Below are positions 38,974 through 49,077 of a DNA stretch of 64,000 nucleotides, in pieces. The stretch's first letter is position 1; each line of letters opens with the position of its first letter. The position numbers and the translations under genes were made by a program. Under the pieces are notes generated by a model. It was not told the origin of the DNA and did no database searches. It worked only from the letters and a program-made list of their open reading frames with translations. Origin of the DNA: Candidatus Ruthia sp. Plio_17_S18 (lineage in GTDB: Bacteria > Pseudomonadota > Gammaproteobacteria > PS1 > Pseudothioglobaceae); the NCBI GenBank assembly GCA_021730105.1, contig CP072538.1:124001-188000 (forward strand). Direction: 5' to 3'.

Positions 38974-39708
38974 ATGATTTTTTCTAATACGGAATTATTT
39001 TTAGTTGGCTTGGTTTTTATGTGGGCGGGGTTTGTGCGCACGGGGCTTGGGTTTGGTGGCGCAGCATTGGGTTTGCCACTAATGTTGCTAGTGGGTGCAT
39101 CACCTGTTTATTGGTTGCCTATAATTGGGCTTCATTTATTGTTTTTCTCTTCATTGACTTTGTTTAAGTCTATTAGGCAAGTGGATTGGTGTTATCTTAG
39201 GCGCTCACTCTTATGGATTATTCCGCCGACTTTGGTTGGTGTATTTGGGTTGTTGTCATTGCCTGATAAGGTGATTATTGTGTTTGTGTATTCAATCACG
39301 ATTTTTTATTCAATTATTTGGATTTTTAACCAAAAGATTACCTCGCATCAGCCGTGGGTGGACAAATTACTACTCATCTTGGGTGGATACGTGGCAGGTA
39401 CTTCGCTCACTGGCGCGCCTTTGATTGTGGCTGTATATATGCGCCATGTGGCTAAGGAATATATGCGTAATACTTTGTTTGTATTGTGGTTTATTTTGGT
39501 GGGTATTAAGATGAGTACTTTTGTGGCATTTGGTGTAATGATTGATTGGCAATTGTCTTTGAGCTTAATCCCTATTGCGGCAATTGGACATGTTGTTGGG
39601 CTTAAATTGCACCAAAGAATTATAGAGAATGACGATTTATTTAAACGCTGGGCGGGTGGTGCGTTATTATTGGTTAGTTCGTTTGGTGTTTTAAAGGTTG
39701 TTATGTAG
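38974..39708 (+). CDS. TauE/SafE-family sulfite/anion exporter
   Basis: 244 residues with about seven or eight transmembrane helices. The N-terminal G-x-x-R-T-G-L-G-F-G-G-A-A-L-G-L-P and the central A-G-T-S-L-T-G-A-P motif are the two repeats of the TauE/SafE family, which exports sulfite and organosulfonates. In a sulfur oxidiser it could move sulfite, sulfate or another sulfur anion across the inner membrane. It is uninterrupted amid decayed genes, which argues for use. The start 21 bases after the integrase remnant is the first ATG. Confidence 0.85.
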   Translation: MIFSNTELFLVGLVFMWAGFVRTGLGFGGAALGLPLMLLVGASPVYWLPIIGLHLLFFSSLTLFKSIRQVDWCYLRRSLLWIIPPTLVGVFGLLSLPDKVIIVFVYSITIFYSIIWIFNQKITSHQPWVDKLLLILGGYVAGTSLTGAPLIVAVYMRHVAKEYMRNTLFVLWFILVGIKMSTFVAFGVMIDWQLSLSLIPIAAIGHVVGLKLHQRIIENDDLFKRWAGGALLLVSSFGVLKVVM

Positions 39709-39824
39709 TGTTGGTAATTTTTTAGTCTTGGTTGTGAGCTAACCATCTAAAGTATTAGCCATGATTGGAATTTCGCTAGTTTGTTTCATTTGTCAAGTAC
39801 AAAATTAGACGTTACTTTAAGAAA

Positions 39825-40105
39825 CTAAACTTTATCAATCAGCTTTTTATAAAACAAATCATAGCTTTCAATATCCTTAATAATAACCTTTAATAGATAA
39901 TCAATTTTTTGGTCGTGGCTTTCCATGGTAACAAATACAAAAGTTGTTGTATTCAGATGTGCTTTTTTAGGATCAAGTATTGCGACAATTTTTTGAATAA
40001 AACCATTTGTCTTTAATTTATTAATTTGCTTCCAACAGGGCGTGGTTGATAGATAAACCGATTTAGATATATCCTGAATGATTAAATCTGCATTTTTTTA
40101 TATAA
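39825..40105 (-). pseudogene. Lrp/AsnC-family regulator, truncated and internally deleted
   Basis: Minus frame: A-D-L-I-I-Q-D-I-S-K-S-V-Y-L-S-T-T-P-C-W-K-Q-I-N-K-L (HTH), K-T-N-G-F-I-Q-K-I-V-A-I-L-D, T-T-F-V-F-V-T-M-E, then directly D-Y-L-L-K-V-I-I-K-D-I. About 25 residues of the RAM effector domain between E-S-H-D-Q and D-Y-L-L-K-V are missing, as is the N-terminal helix and start. Roughly 90 of 150 codons remain. It stands divergently from the sulfite-reductase remnant, so it may have regulated the cys cluster. Confidence 0.75.
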
Positions 40106-40138
40106 AGTACTGTCTTAACTTAATAAGACGTAAATAAC

Positions 40139-41022
40139 ATGTACCAATATGACATTAATGATGCCCAGTTTTTAGACCAAAGAGTTGGGAGGTGAGAAAT
40201 TTGCTGAGTTGGTTGAAAAAGATGAGCTTTCGTCAAACAATGATGATACGTTAAAACTCAACTTATCTCAATTAAATGCGATTAAAAAAGATTTTGCATT
40301 GTCTATTAAGCCGATAGTCAATGTTGCTAATCGTAGTGAGGTAGATTTTAATTTTAGTATTTGGAAAAGTAATAATGTGAGTGCTAATAAGATTACTGGG
40401 TACTCAATTGTGACAATTTCATTAACGCAACTAGGTTCAACACCAGGCAATATTAGTGCGCATCAATTAAGTCATCTTGCAAGATTGGCTAGAGGTATAT
40501 CTTAAATGAAGTTAGAACGACAAAAAACAAGATGTTATCTTCCAGTTTGTAAAAAATGACGACGTTTTCAAACTGTGGGCAGCGTTAAAAATATATGATT
40601 TAGACAGTCCTCATCATAATACATTTGTTCATGTTGTTGCTTGTCCTGGGGCAGATTATTGCTCATTGGCAAAGACGGTATCTATTTCAGTTGCGCAACG
40701 CATTCAGAAAAGGTTTTATGAAAATAATTTGTTGTTTGAAATTGGCGAGTTGAGTTTGCATATTTCAGGATGTGAAAACTCATGTGCACATCACCACGTT
40801 GCAGATATTGGGCTGTTAGGGTTGAACAAAGGCAAGCAAGATTTTTATCAAATTACTTTAGGTGGCAGTACTAAGCATAAAATAGTATTGGGCAAGAAAA
40901 TAGGTCGAGCGATTAGTATCGATAAGGTTGTTGAAGCAGTAGAAAACATTGTGAATGTTTATTTAGAAAACAAAGCACAGGATGAAAGTTTTAACCAAGT
41001 GCTTAAACGAATTGGAATTTAA
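40139..41022 (+). pseudogene. cysI: Siroheme nitrite/sulfite reductase (CysI-like), broken
   Basis: The ATG at 40139 gives M-Y-Q-Y-D-I-N-D-A-Q-F-L-D-Q-R-V, the usual start of this family, then a frameshift and a deletion of the N-terminal catalytic half (roughly 200-250 codons). The rest, G-Y-S-I-V-T-I-S-L, C-P-G-A-D-Y-C-S-L-A, I-S-G-C-E-N-S-C-A-H-H-H-V and I-T-L-G-G-S, contains the Cys ligands of the 4Fe-4S/siroheme centre. Further frameshifts lie near 40503-40560. Non-functional; assimilatory sulfite (or nitrite) reduction is lost. Confidence 0.9.
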
Positions 41023-41033
41023 GTAGCGAGTTT

Positions 41034-41477
41034 ATGATTAATATAGCAAAAAACACAGCAAACATTGAAAAGCATCAACTGATTCATATTGAGCATTGGT
41101 CTGTAGAAAAGCAGTATTTGCCAATACTGGTCAAATGCATTCTCATTAGGGCAACTGATGAGGTTGAATCTTTAGCGATAATATTAAATCAAGCGCCATT
41201 AATAGCCGTTGATTTTAGTAATTGTGATGATGATAGGAGTTATTCTCAGGTGAAATTACTAAGAAAAATAGTGGGTTATTCTGGTGAAATTAAAGCAATT
41301 AATGTGCATATTGATCACCTTCAGTTTGTACTTAGATCTGGTGTTGATTCTTATGCATTATTGCCGGAGTATCAACAATACCATCGTGACTACGGCATTG
41401 ATTTTAGCGTTTACTATCAAGCAGCTGAAAACAATACAGGGTTGGTTGAAAAATATACATTATTAAGGAGGCACTAA
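41034..41477 (+). CDS. DUF934 protein of the assimilatory sulfite-reduction cluster
   Basis: 147 residues, uninterrupted. I-A-V-D-F-S-N-C-D-D-D-R-S-Y-S-Q and L-L-R-K-I-V-G-Y-S-G-E-I-K-A match DUF934, a family nearly always found between cysI and cysH and thought to assist sulfite reduction; its biochemical role is unknown. Both partners here are broken, so this gene is probably a relic not yet hit, although L-R-S-G-V-D-S-Y replaces the more usual L-x-R-x-G-F-D. It overlaps the next gene by one base. Confidence 0.8.
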   Translation: MINIAKNTANIEKHQLIHIEHWSVEKQYLPILVKCILIRATDEVESLAIILNQAPLIAVDFSNCDDDRSYSQVKLLRKIVGYSGEIKAINVHIDHLQFVLRSGVDSYALLPEYQQYHRDYGIDFSVYYQAAENNTGLVEKYTLLRRH

Positions 41478-41713
41478 TGAATGAAAAAGTTCATCGGTCA
41501 TTGGTAAAAACATCTTCATGGCGGTTTTTTGCAACCATAGATACAGCTGTTATTGCTTATCTTGTGACGAGTAATTTATCAGTTGCTTCTTCTATTGGCG
41601 TTATTGAGGTGTTTGCAAAGCTTTTTCTGTATTACTTACACGAAAGGGTTTGGAATCGCATCTCATTTGGGAAGTGTGGGCTTATAGATAACCTGCATCA
41701 TATAAATGAATAA
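41477..41713 (+). CDS. DUF2061 small membrane protein
   Basis: 78 residues with the DUF2061 pattern: K-T-S-S-W-R-F-F-A-T-I-D-T, two hydrophobic segments, and Y-Y-L-H-E-R-V-W-N-R-I. Proteins of this family are encoded next to sulfate-assimilation genes; function unknown. The open frame appears complete. Its end overlaps the start of the cysH remnant by 8 bases, so it was part of the same operon. Confidence 0.8.
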   Translation: MNEKVHRSLVKTSSWRFFATIDTAVIAYLVTSNLSVASSIGVIEVFAKLFLYYLHERVWNRISFGKCGLIDNLHHINE

Positions 41714-42407
41714 ATTAGACCAAATGTCAAGTGCTGACGTTTTTGAATTGGTTAATGGACTGACGTTGCCACAAAAAGTACAAAGTACACTAGATTTGAT
41801 TAGTGACGCTTATCATGAGTATGGTGAGAGAGCCTAGCGGTTGCCAACAGTTTAGGCAAAGATTCTTGTGTTCTTTGGCATTTGACTAAGCAAGTATCAC
41901 CAAAAATAAATGGTTTTGTTGTAACAACACCTTATAAACCACTTGAAACAAAAGCGTATACGGGAGATTTTGTTAAGGGTTATCCTGAAACTGAAATATT
42001 TAAAAGTGGCAGTATCATTGATAAGCTATACGAAACAAACCCAGATGGGTGTTGTGAAATATATAAGGTAGAGCCGACAAGAGTGGCATTAGAAAGACTT
42101 CAAGGTTGAGTGTTGGGTTTACGGGGTTGCGTTGTACCGAGGGCAGAACTCTAACAGATTATCGGGAGCTTGAGTATCGAGATAAAGATTTAGCTAAACT
42201 CAATCCTATTTTAATTTTGGAAGAAAGAGAGATTTAGCAATGAATACAATTAAAGTCAATCCATTATACCAAGAAGGTTACAGGTCTTTGGGTTGCACGC
42301 TTTGTACTGCAATTGCAACTGGCGATGAAAGAAGTGGAAGGTGGGTTGGATCGAGTAAATGTGGCGGTGAGTGTGGTATTCATACGCAATCATTAAAACG
42401 TCTTTAA
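41706..42407 (+). pseudogene. cysH: Adenylyl-sulfate reductase CysH, broken
   Basis: Starts with ATG 41706 and runs 43 codons to TAG near 41835; then, in other frames, A-N-S-L-G-K-D-S-C-V-L-W-H-L (PP-loop), D-G-C-C-E-I-Y-K-V-E-P (first Cys pair), and, after more frameshifts, N-P-L-Y-Q-E-G-Y-R-S-L-G-C-T-L-C-T (second Cys pair), G-R-W and C-G-E-C-G-I-H to TAA at 42407. The C-C plus C-x-x-C set marks the iron-sulfur APS-reductase type. At least three frame breaks; dead. Confidence 0.9.
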
Positions 42408-42583
42408 TGTAACTTTGCATTCCAATGTTAACTTGGTAGTTAGATATCGTGCGTTTGAAGGGTTAAACAAACCTCTCTCCTCAAGACTTTGAGCGCACGA
42501 TATTTAATTGCCAGATTTATGAGCTAATGTCAGGGGTTTGCTATGCATTAACCACCAATTAAAATTAGGTTAAAATCATCGTT

Positions 42584-43159
42584 ATGAATGAATATATCTT
42601 AATCTTAGTGAGTACAATTTTAGTCAATAATTTTGTCTTAGTTAAGTTCTTAGGGTTGTGCCCATTTATGGGTGTTTCAAAAAAGATTGACACCGCAATT
42701 GGTATGGGGTTTGCCACGACTTTTGTACTGACTTTGGCGAGTATTTCTAGTTATTTGATTAACACCTATATTTTAGTTCCATTTGAAATGGAATATCTAA
42801 GAACCATTGCTTTTATCGTTACCATTGCTGGTGTTGTTGGCTTTACCGAGTTGGTGGTTAATAAAACCTCCCCTGTTTTACATCAGTCTTTGGGTGTATT
42901 TTTGCCCCTGATTACGACTAATTGTGCTGTTCTAGGCGTGGCACTGTTAAATGTTAATCAGGATAATGGGTTTTTAGCATCGGGCGTTTATGGTTTTGGA
43001 GCCGCCATTGGATTTTCATTTGTATTGGTGTTGTTTTCAGCCATGCGTGAGCGGATTGATGTGGCAGATGTGCCAGAAGCTTTTAAAGGCGCGCCTGTTG
43101 CACTGATTACTGCAGGATTGATGTCGATGGCGTTTATGGGCTTTATTGGACTTGCCTGA
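42584..43159 (+). CDS. rnfA: Rnf electron-transport complex subunit A
   Basis: Integral membrane subunit, 191 residues and about six helices, with the N-terminal [18 protein letters not shown] of RnfA/RsxA holding the Cys that coordinates the intramembrane 2Fe-2S centre. Rnf couples ferredoxin and NAD(H) redox to Na+ or H+ movement. First gene of rnfABCDG; 176 bases separate it from the cysH remnant, with no other feature seen. It overlaps rnfB by 14 bases. Confidence 0.96.
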   Translation: MNEYILILVSTILVNNFVLVKFLGLCPFMGVSKKIDTAIGMGFATTFVLTLASISSYLINTYILVPFEMEYLRTIAFIVTIAGVVGFTELVVNKTSPVLHQSLGVFLPLITTNCAVLGVALLNVNQDNGFLASGVYGFGAAIGFSFVLVLFSAMRERIDVADVPEAFKGAPVALITAGLMSMAFMGFIGLA

Positions 43160-43703
43160 GTTGTTTGATTCGGTTTTAATTTTATCTGCTTTGACACTAG
43201 TATTGGGTGTAGTGCTAGGATATGCTGGGATTAAATTTAAGCTAAAGGGCAATCCTTTGGTTGACCAAATAGATGCGATTTTGCCGCAAACCCAATGTGG
43301 TCAATGCGATTATCCTGGGTGTCGCCCTTATGCACAAGCAATTGCTAGTGGTGAGGCGCAAATTAATCAATGCCCACCAGGTGGGCAAGAGGGTGCTGAT
43401 GCTTTGGCAGAGCTTTTAGGGGTTGAGACTTTGGCATTAAATGCCGAGCATGGGGAGCTTAAGCCTAATCATGTGGTATTTGTGGATGAGGCTGTTTGTA
43501 TTGGCTGTACTTTGTGTATTCAGGCTTGCCCTGTGGATGCATTTGTGGGTGCTTCTAAGGTGATGACCCAAGTGATTATTGATGAATGTACAGGGTGTGA
43601 TTTGTGCATTCCTGTGTGCCCTGTTGATTGTATTCATGTGCAAGAAATTGAGCCTGCATTAACCACATTTGTACCCAGCATATCCAAGGTTAAACATGGC
43701 TGA
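43146..43703 (+). CDS. rnfB: Rnf electron-transport complex subunit B
   Basis: Iron-sulfur subunit, 185 residues: one N-terminal membrane helix, the C-G-Q-C-D-Y-P-G-C cluster domain, and two 4Fe-4S motifs ([12 protein letters not shown] and [12 protein letters not shown]). The probable start is TTG 43146; a second in-frame TTG at 43152 is possible. All Cys ligands are intact. Confidence 0.94.
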   Translation: MDLPELFDSVLILSALTLVLGVVLGYAGIKFKLKGNPLVDQIDAILPQTQCGQCDYPGCRPYAQAIASGEAQINQCPPGGQEGADALAELLGVETLALNAEHGELKPNHVVFVDEAVCIGCTLCIQACPVDAFVGASKVMTQVIIDECTGCDLCIPVCPVDCIHVQEIEPALTTFVPSISKVKHG

Positions 43704-45192
43704 TTATTCATTTAATGGTGGTATTGTGATTAGAAACCCTTATCCAGTTGATAAGGTGGAGATTATCCAAGCACCATTACCAAAAAAAGTAATCATACCC
43801 TTACAGCAGCGTATTGGTGAGCAGGCTAAGCCCTGCGTGAGTGTTGGTGATTATGTGCTTACTGGAGAGGTAATTGCTAGTACTGAAGACAGCTTTGGTG
43901 TGTTTATTCATGCCTCAGTTTCTGGTGTGGTTTTAAGTATTGATGAGCAAGCTATACCACACAAATCAGGGCTTAAATCTCAGTGTATTACGATTGAATC
44001 TGATGGTCAAGACAAATGGATAGATAATGCAGGCTGCAGTATTGATTTTTTGCATTGCTCAGCACAGGCCGTGATTGATTATATTCAAAAATCAGGCATT
44101 GTAGGTTTGGGTGGTGCAGGGTTTCCAACGCACGCCAAACTTGGTAAAATTAAACAATGCCATACCTTAATTATTAACGGCACTGAGTGCGAACCAGGGG
44201 TTATGTGTGATGATGCTTTGATGCAATTTCATCCGAGAGAAATTATTCGTGGTGTGGAAATTTTACTACATATTTGTAGTGCAAAGCGTGCGATTATTGC
44301 CATTGAGGATGATAAACAAGCGGCTTACCAAGCATTATTAATGTTTAATCATAATGACAAAATTAGTATTAATAAAATCACAACTAAATATACCTCTGGT
44401 GCTGAAAAACTACTCATTAAGGCTTTGCTTGGCGTTGAAATTTCATCAGGAAGTTTCGCTATGGACAGGGGTATTGCTTGCCAAAATGTAGCCACTACTA
44501 AGGCAATATTTGATGCAGTAGTTGATCATAAGCCATTAGTATCACGTATTGTTACCGTTACAGGCAGTGGTGTTAAGCCTAATAATTTTGAGGTGCGCTT
44601 GGGTGCATCGTTTAAAAGCCTGATTTCAATGGCCAGCCCTAGTCAAAAAGTCCATGACTATCGCATGGGTGGTATGATGATGGGTGTTGATGTAGCTGAT
44701 ATTCAAGCTCCTATTTGCAAGATTACCAATGCTATTTTTGTGAACAATCACATACACAAGACCGCCATTCAAGAATGTATTCGTTGTGGTCAATGCTCAG
44801 AAGTTTGCCCTGTGGGACTGCTTCCTCAGCAGCTTTATTGGCATGCTAAAAGTGAGAATATTGAGCAAGCTTTAAATTATAATTTACTTGATTGTATTGA
44901 GTGTGCTTGTTGTGATTATGTATGTCCAAGCCACATACCACTAGCAAACTATTTTTCTTTTGCTAAGACGCTTAACAAACAACAAACTCGTGAGCAGGAT
45001 AGAATTAACATTGCCAGAGAAAGATTTGAGTTTAGAGAGTATCGTCTAGAGCGCAATAAGCTTGAGCGCGTGAAAATGATGACAGATAAGAAAAGAGTCT
45101 TAAAAGAAAAAATGGCAAAAGAACAGTCTCAAAAACGAAAAATTGCTGAGGCAATAAAGCGAGTACAACAAGCAAAGGATAAAAAATTATGA
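43696..45192 (+). CDS. rnfC: Rnf electron-transport complex subunit C
   Basis: Peripheral NADH/FMN and iron-sulfur subunit, 498 residues. Visible: G-G-I-V-I-R-N-P, the nucleotide loop [20 protein letters not shown], two 4Fe-4S motifs ([12 protein letters not shown] and [12 protein letters not shown]) and a charged C-terminal helix shorter than in E. coli RsxC. I took the ATG at 43696, which overlaps rnfB by 8 bases; a frame extension to 43669 has no support. Confidence 0.95.
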   Translation: MADYSFNGGIVIRNPYPVDKVEIIQAPLPKKVIIPLQQRIGEQAKPCVSVGDYVLTGEVIASTEDSFGVFIHASVSGVVLSIDEQAIPHKSGLKSQCITIESDGQDKWIDNAGCSIDFLHCSAQAVIDYIQKSGIVGLGGAGFPTHAKLGKIKQCHTLIINGTECEPGVMCDDALMQFHPREIIRGVEILLHICSAKRAIIAIEDDKQAAYQALLMFNHNDKISINKITTKYTSGAEKLLIKALLGVEISSGSFAMDRGIACQNVATTKAIFDAVVDHKPLVSRIVTVTGSGVKPNNFEVRLGASFKSLISMASPSQKVHDYRMGGMMMGVDVADIQAPICKITNAIFVNNHIHKTAIQECIRCGQCSEVCPVGLLPQQLYWHAKSENIEQALNYNLLDCIECACCDYVCPSHIPLANYFSFAKTLNKQQTREQDRINIARERFEFREYRLERNKLERVKMMTDKKRVLKEKMAKEQSQKRKIAEAIKRVQQAKDKKL

Positions 45193-46133
45193 CACCAATA
45201 TTTAGCTCAACCTCATGGATGATGCGCCAAGTAATTTATGCCTTAGTATTAGGTGTGATGACGGCTTATTATTTCTTTGGTTGGGGTGTTTTGTTACAAA
45301 TAATACTGGGTGTTGTAACAACTATGGTAGTTGAATCAGTATTTCTAGCACTTAGAGGTCGTTATGTTATCAGCTCAATTAGTGATGGCTCGGCAGTGCT
45401 CACAGCAATCCTGCTTGCCATTTCTATTCCTAGCATTGCACCGTGGTGGGTGATTGTAGTGGGGGTGAGTTTTGCGATTATTTTTGGCAAACAATTGTAC
45501 GGTGGTTTGGGTAATAATCCATTTAATCCTGCCATGCTAGGCTACGTATTTTTACTGATTTCTTATCCGCTACAAATGAGCACTTGGCAGGTTGATTTTT
45601 TAAGCCTTGGCCAAGCTTTAGACGTGGTGTTTGATTTAAGTAATATTGATGTCATTAGTGGCGCAACAAAACTGGATGAGGTAAAAAACGGCTTGTCACT
45701 CGTAGGCTCAATTCAACAATTAGGTCTACATTCACCCTCTCAAGCGTGGATTAACGCAGGGTTTTTATTGGGTGGTTTGTATTTACTACTCAGAAAGGTT
45801 ATTTTTTGGCAAATTCCGGTGGCTTTTTTAGCAGGCATTGTGCTTAGCTCAATATTATTATTTGCTAGCAATACTGATTTATACTTGCCTACTCAAAATC
45901 ATCTTATGCTCGGTGGTACGATGTTAGGCGCATTTTTTATTGCAACCGACCCAGTGTCTGCCAGCACCACACCTGGAGGCAGAATAATTTATGGCTTTTT
46001 GATAGGCGTGTTAATTGTTATCATCCGCACTTTTGGCGGCTATCCTGACGGTATTGCCTTTGCAGTATTATTAATGAATATGGCCGTGCCACTTATTGAT
46101 AGCTTTACGCAACCCAAGGTATTTGGGCGATAA
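45189..46133 (+). CDS. rnfD: Rnf electron-transport complex subunit D
   Basis: Membrane subunit, 314 residues with about nine helices. It has the covalent-FMN site S-G-A-T in V-I-S-G-A-T-K-L (about residue 157) and the late T-D-P-V-S-A-S-T-T-P-x-G-R motif. Overlaps rnfC by 4 bases and rnfG by 1 base, so the operon is tightly coupled. Confidence 0.95.
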   Translation: MTPIFSSTSWMMRQVIYALVLGVMTAYYFFGWGVLLQIILGVVTTMVVESVFLALRGRYVISSISDGSAVLTAILLAISIPSIAPWWVIVVGVSFAIIFGKQLYGGLGNNPFNPAMLGYVFLLISYPLQMSTWQVDFLSLGQALDVVFDLSNIDVISGATKLDEVKNGLSLVGSIQQLGLHSPSQAWINAGFLLGGLYLLLRKVIFWQIPVAFLAGIVLSSILLFASNTDLYLPTQNHLMLGGTMLGAFFIATDPVSASTTPGGRIIYGFLIGVLIVIIRTFGGYPDGIAFAVLLMNMAVPLIDSFTQPKVFGR

Positions 46134-46741
46134 TGTTACTTGCTATTTTAAAATCAGGGGTTTTATTGTTTGTATTCACAGTGGTGAGTGTATTTTTTGT
46201 CTCATTGACACAAACCAACACCAAAGATATTATTACTTACAATGAAAAGCAATTATTAATCCAACGCTTGGGTGAGCTGGTTAGTGGTTATAGTAATGAT
46301 ATATTGGCAGATAAATACACCAAAACGCTTAAATTACACAACGTTACACAAGTTGTTAATATTTATCCAGCAAAAAAGAATCATAAAATATTTGCCTATT
46401 TGATTGAACACACCTATCCCAATGGTTATAACGGTGATATTAGCCTATTAACAGGCGTGGGTATTGATAAAAAACTCTTAGGTGTTCGCGTTATAACACA
46501 TAAAGAGACCCCAGGCTTAGGCGATAAAATCGAGCTCAAAAAATCAAATTGGATTGAGAAATTTTTTGGGCTTTCACTCTCAAATCCAAGCAAGAAAAAT
46601 TGGAAAGTGAAACGAGACGGCGGTACATTTGACGTGTTTACTGGTGCAACCATTACCCCTCGTGCTATTGTTACTGCCACTTATCAAGTTTTAGAGTTAT
46701 TAAACGATCCTTGCTTACTTAGCAAAAAACCATGCAATTAA
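46133..46741 (+). CDS. rnfG: Rnf electron-transport complex subunit G
   Basis: 202 residues: N-terminal membrane anchor, then a periplasmic FMN-binding domain with H-K-E-T-P-G-L-G-D-K and the flavinylation motif T-G-A-T-I-T-P (Thr carries covalent FMN in the family). The expected rnfE is not downstream; the gene ends 10 bases inside queA. Confidence 0.94.
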   Translation: MLLAILKSGVLLFVFTVVSVFFVSLTQTNTKDIITYNEKQLLIQRLGELVSGYSNDILADKYTKTLKLHNVTQVVNIYPAKKNHKIFAYLIEHTYPNGYNGDISLLTGVGIDKKLLGVRVITHKETPGLGDKIELKKSNWIEKFFGLSLSNPSKKNWKVKRDGGTFDVFTGATITPRAIVTATYQVLELLNDPCLLSKKPCN

Positions 46742-47751
46742 AAGATTTTGATTTTGATTTACCAGCTGCTCTTATAGCTCAAAATCCACCCAAAAATAGA
46801 ACAGATTCACGACTTTTAGTTAAACAACCAAGTATTATAGATGCACAATTTAATCAAATAGGCGATTTTCTTCAATCAGGTGATTTACTGATCATGAACA
46901 ATACCAAAGTTATTCCAGCACGCTTGTTTGGCGCAAAAACAACAGGCGGTCAAGTTGAAATTATGATTGAACGCCTTTTAGATGAAAATCAAGCATTGGC
47001 AATGATTAGGGCCAGCAGAGCACCTAAAGTCGGCAGTTGCATTATTTTAGAAAATGGTGTTCACGTCACAGTTCAGCAAAAGAACAACAGCTTTTATACG
47101 CTAATATTTGAAACCAATTCTTTACTTGATTTACTTGATAATATTGGCCATATCCCATTACCTCCTTATATTGAAAGAGCAGATAACGCTCAAGACTTAA
47201 GCCGCTACCAAACTGTGTATGCATCCCAAAATGGCGCAGTGGCAGCGCCAACCGCAGGGCTACACTTTGATGATAAATTGTTAACAGCGTTAAAAAAACA
47301 AGGCATTAATCACTCATTTGTTACACTGCATGTTGGTGCAGGCACGTTTGTCCATGTCAAAACTGACAACATTAAAGACCATGTTATGCACAGCGAAACG
47401 TTTGAGATTAACCAAGCAACCATTGATAAAATCAACCAAACTAAAGCAAATGGTGGGTGCATTATTGCAGTCGGCACAACTGCTGTACGTGTTTTAGAGT
47501 CCAGTGTTAAAAATGGTAAACCCACTGCTCAGCAAGGTGAAACTGATATTTTTATTTATCCTGGCTATCAATTTCAAATTGTTGATCGCTTGATTACCAA
47601 TTTCCATTTACCAAAATCCTCATTACTAATGTTGGTAAGTGCCTTTATCGGACGCATACAAATGATGGATATTTACCAACACGCTATTAATCAAAAATAT
47701 CGATTTTTCTCTTATGGTGATGCGATGCTTTTGGAGAAAAATAATAATTGA
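46732..47751 (+). CDS. queA: S-adenosylmethionine:tRNA ribosyltransferase-isomerase
   Basis: Makes epoxyqueuosine in tRNA wobble position 34. 339 residues: F-D-F-D-L-P-A-A-L-I-A-Q, D-S-R-L-L-V, N-N-T-K-V-I-P-A-R-L-F-G, A-A-P-T-A-G-L-H-F, and V-G-A-G-T-F. Overlapping the rnfG end by 10 bases, it seems to have joined the rnf transcript. Confidence 0.96.
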   Translation: MQLKDFDFDLPAALIAQNPPKNRTDSRLLVKQPSIIDAQFNQIGDFLQSGDLLIMNNTKVIPARLFGAKTTGGQVEIMIERLLDENQALAMIRASRAPKVGSCIILENGVHVTVQQKNNSFYTLIFETNSLLDLLDNIGHIPLPPYIERADNAQDLSRYQTVYASQNGAVAAPTAGLHFDDKLLTALKKQGINHSFVTLHVGAGTFVHVKTDNIKDHVMHSETFEINQATIDKINQTKANGGCIIAVGTTAVRVLESSVKNGKPTAQQGETDIFIYPGYQFQIVDRLITNFHLPKSSLLMLVSAFIGRIQMMDIYQHAINQKYRFFSYGDAMLLEKNNN

Positions 47752-47813
47752 TGAAAATACGTTTTCTCTCTTATACAATAGATTCTTGTTTTATTAATTT
47801 AGAGGAATAGGTT

Positions 47814-48310
47814 ATGAAAAAATATCTTTTTTTATTAATGTTCGTTGTTGGATTCACAGCATAAGCAGCTTATGTAGTATCGCAAAAAATATTGGGCTAG
47901 ACTTGGCAACTGATTTAGCCATGTTATCGACTAAAAAATGTCAAGAAGACGGATATCAAGTTTCAAGTGTCGTAGTGGATAAGCACGGTAATGTGCGTGG
48001 GCTGCTCTTAGAGACGATTTGGCGGCTCACTTTACTTTAGAAATTGCACAACGAAAAGCCAATATGACTATTATGTATGGCATTAGAAGTGGTGATTTTA
48101 AAAAGGCGCGTGAAGATATGCACCAAGAATTAAACCATATTAATGGTTTGATTATGATGGACGATGGTGTGCCTATTGTCGTCGCTGGCGGTACGGTTTG
48201 ATGCAATTGGTGTGAGTGGCGCACTTAGGTGATCTCATTTAGATGCAGTTTGTGCTGATTATACAATCAAAAAATTACAAGAGCGTGTTGACTTTGCGGA
48301 TGATGACTAG
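47814..48310 (+). pseudogene. GlcG/HbpS-like heme-binding (DUF336) secreted protein, broken
   Basis: ATG 47814 with a GAGGAA ribosome site starts a signal peptide that meets TAA at about 47862. Translation continues in frame pieces: L-D-L-A-T-D-L-A-M, V-V-V-D-K-H-G-N-V-R-G, L-E-I-A-Q-R-K-A-N-M-T, G-V-P-I-V-V-A-G-G-T-V, F-D-A-I-G-V-S-G-A, D-A-V-C-A-D-Y. These are the GlcG/DUF336 landmarks (V-V-D-x-x-G, A-x-x-K-A, G-A-I-G-V-S-G). At least two frameshifts and two stops. Confidence 0.85.
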
Positions 48311-49077
48311 ATTTTCAGTTCTTTAATTTTTTCCAAAGTTGGCATACTTAACTGAAATTCTTGAGCAAGTTCTAACGTTCTGTTTAATCTTGCAAGTGTG
48401 CTACGTCCCATACAGGTGTGATTTAAATCACCTTCAAAGGCTTTTATCATGCCTTTTTCTAATGTCTCTTTATTAAAAGTTTTACCTGTGAGTGTGCTTT
48501 GAAGTTTTAACACATCGCTTGATACATCACGCATTAAGTCTAGATATTGATTGTATAAGTCATCAACCGTTGCGCCTTTTTCAATGGCTAACCCTGCAAT
48601 GTTGGTGGTTAGAATGTAGAGATTTTTTAAAACCAATTCAAATAATAGCGCCTTTTCAGAGTTAAGCATGTGGGCAGGAATGTCAATCAAAGCTAAAGAA
48701 TCAACTAGGATTTGTGCTTTTTTGCCATAAGCAGGGGATGAGATTAATACTTTAGAATCCATGCCTTTCTTTTTTTCAAACCAGACTGAAATCACAGTGG
48801 GGTTTGTAAAATTATGCGTTTGCCAATCACGAGGTAGGAGTTCATTTTGCATCATTGTAACTCTATCTTTCCACTGCTTAGGAATAGATTGAAGTGCATT
48901 TTGTAAATCAGCTTCTGCTGTGCAAACTAAGATAAATTCTGGATTGATAGTGTGTGCCAACTCATCAATATTGGTTTGTCTGGTGATGGGGTAAACAGGG
49001 TAATTATTCTTTAAAAAAGCACGAGAGAAAACACTCCCTAACTCACCAATACCTAAGACAACAATGGGCTTTTTCAT
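48307..49077 (-). CDS. Rossmann-fold NAD(P)-binding protein, dehydrogenase-like, unknown substrate
   Basis: 256 residues. N-terminal nucleotide-binding loop [12 protein letters not shown] (7-18) and an all-helical C-terminal half, the layout of the ketopantoate reductase/6-phosphogluconate dehydrogenase superfamily. I do not recognise the family and no catalytic Lys or Asn can be named with confidence. It overlaps sucD by 4 bases, so is cotranscribed with sucCD. Confidence 0.65.
   Translation of the reverse strand: MKKPIVVLGIGELGSVFSRAFLKNNYPVYPITRQTNIDELAHTINPEFILVCTAEADLQNALQSIPKQWKDRVTMMQNELLPRDWQTHNFTNPTVISVWFEKKKGMDSKVLISSPAYGKKAQILVDSLALIDIPAHMLNSEKALLFELVLKNLYILTTNIAGLAIEKGATVDDLYNQYLDLMRDVSSDVLKLQSTLTGKTFNKETLEKGMIKAFEGDLNHTCMGRSTLARLNRTLELAQEFQLSMPTLEKIKELKI

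Noticed and set aside
43437..43643. His- and Asn-rich minus-strand frame inside rnfB.
   Set aside because: Its composition is the complement of the Cys/Val-rich ferredoxin coding sequence; shadow frame.
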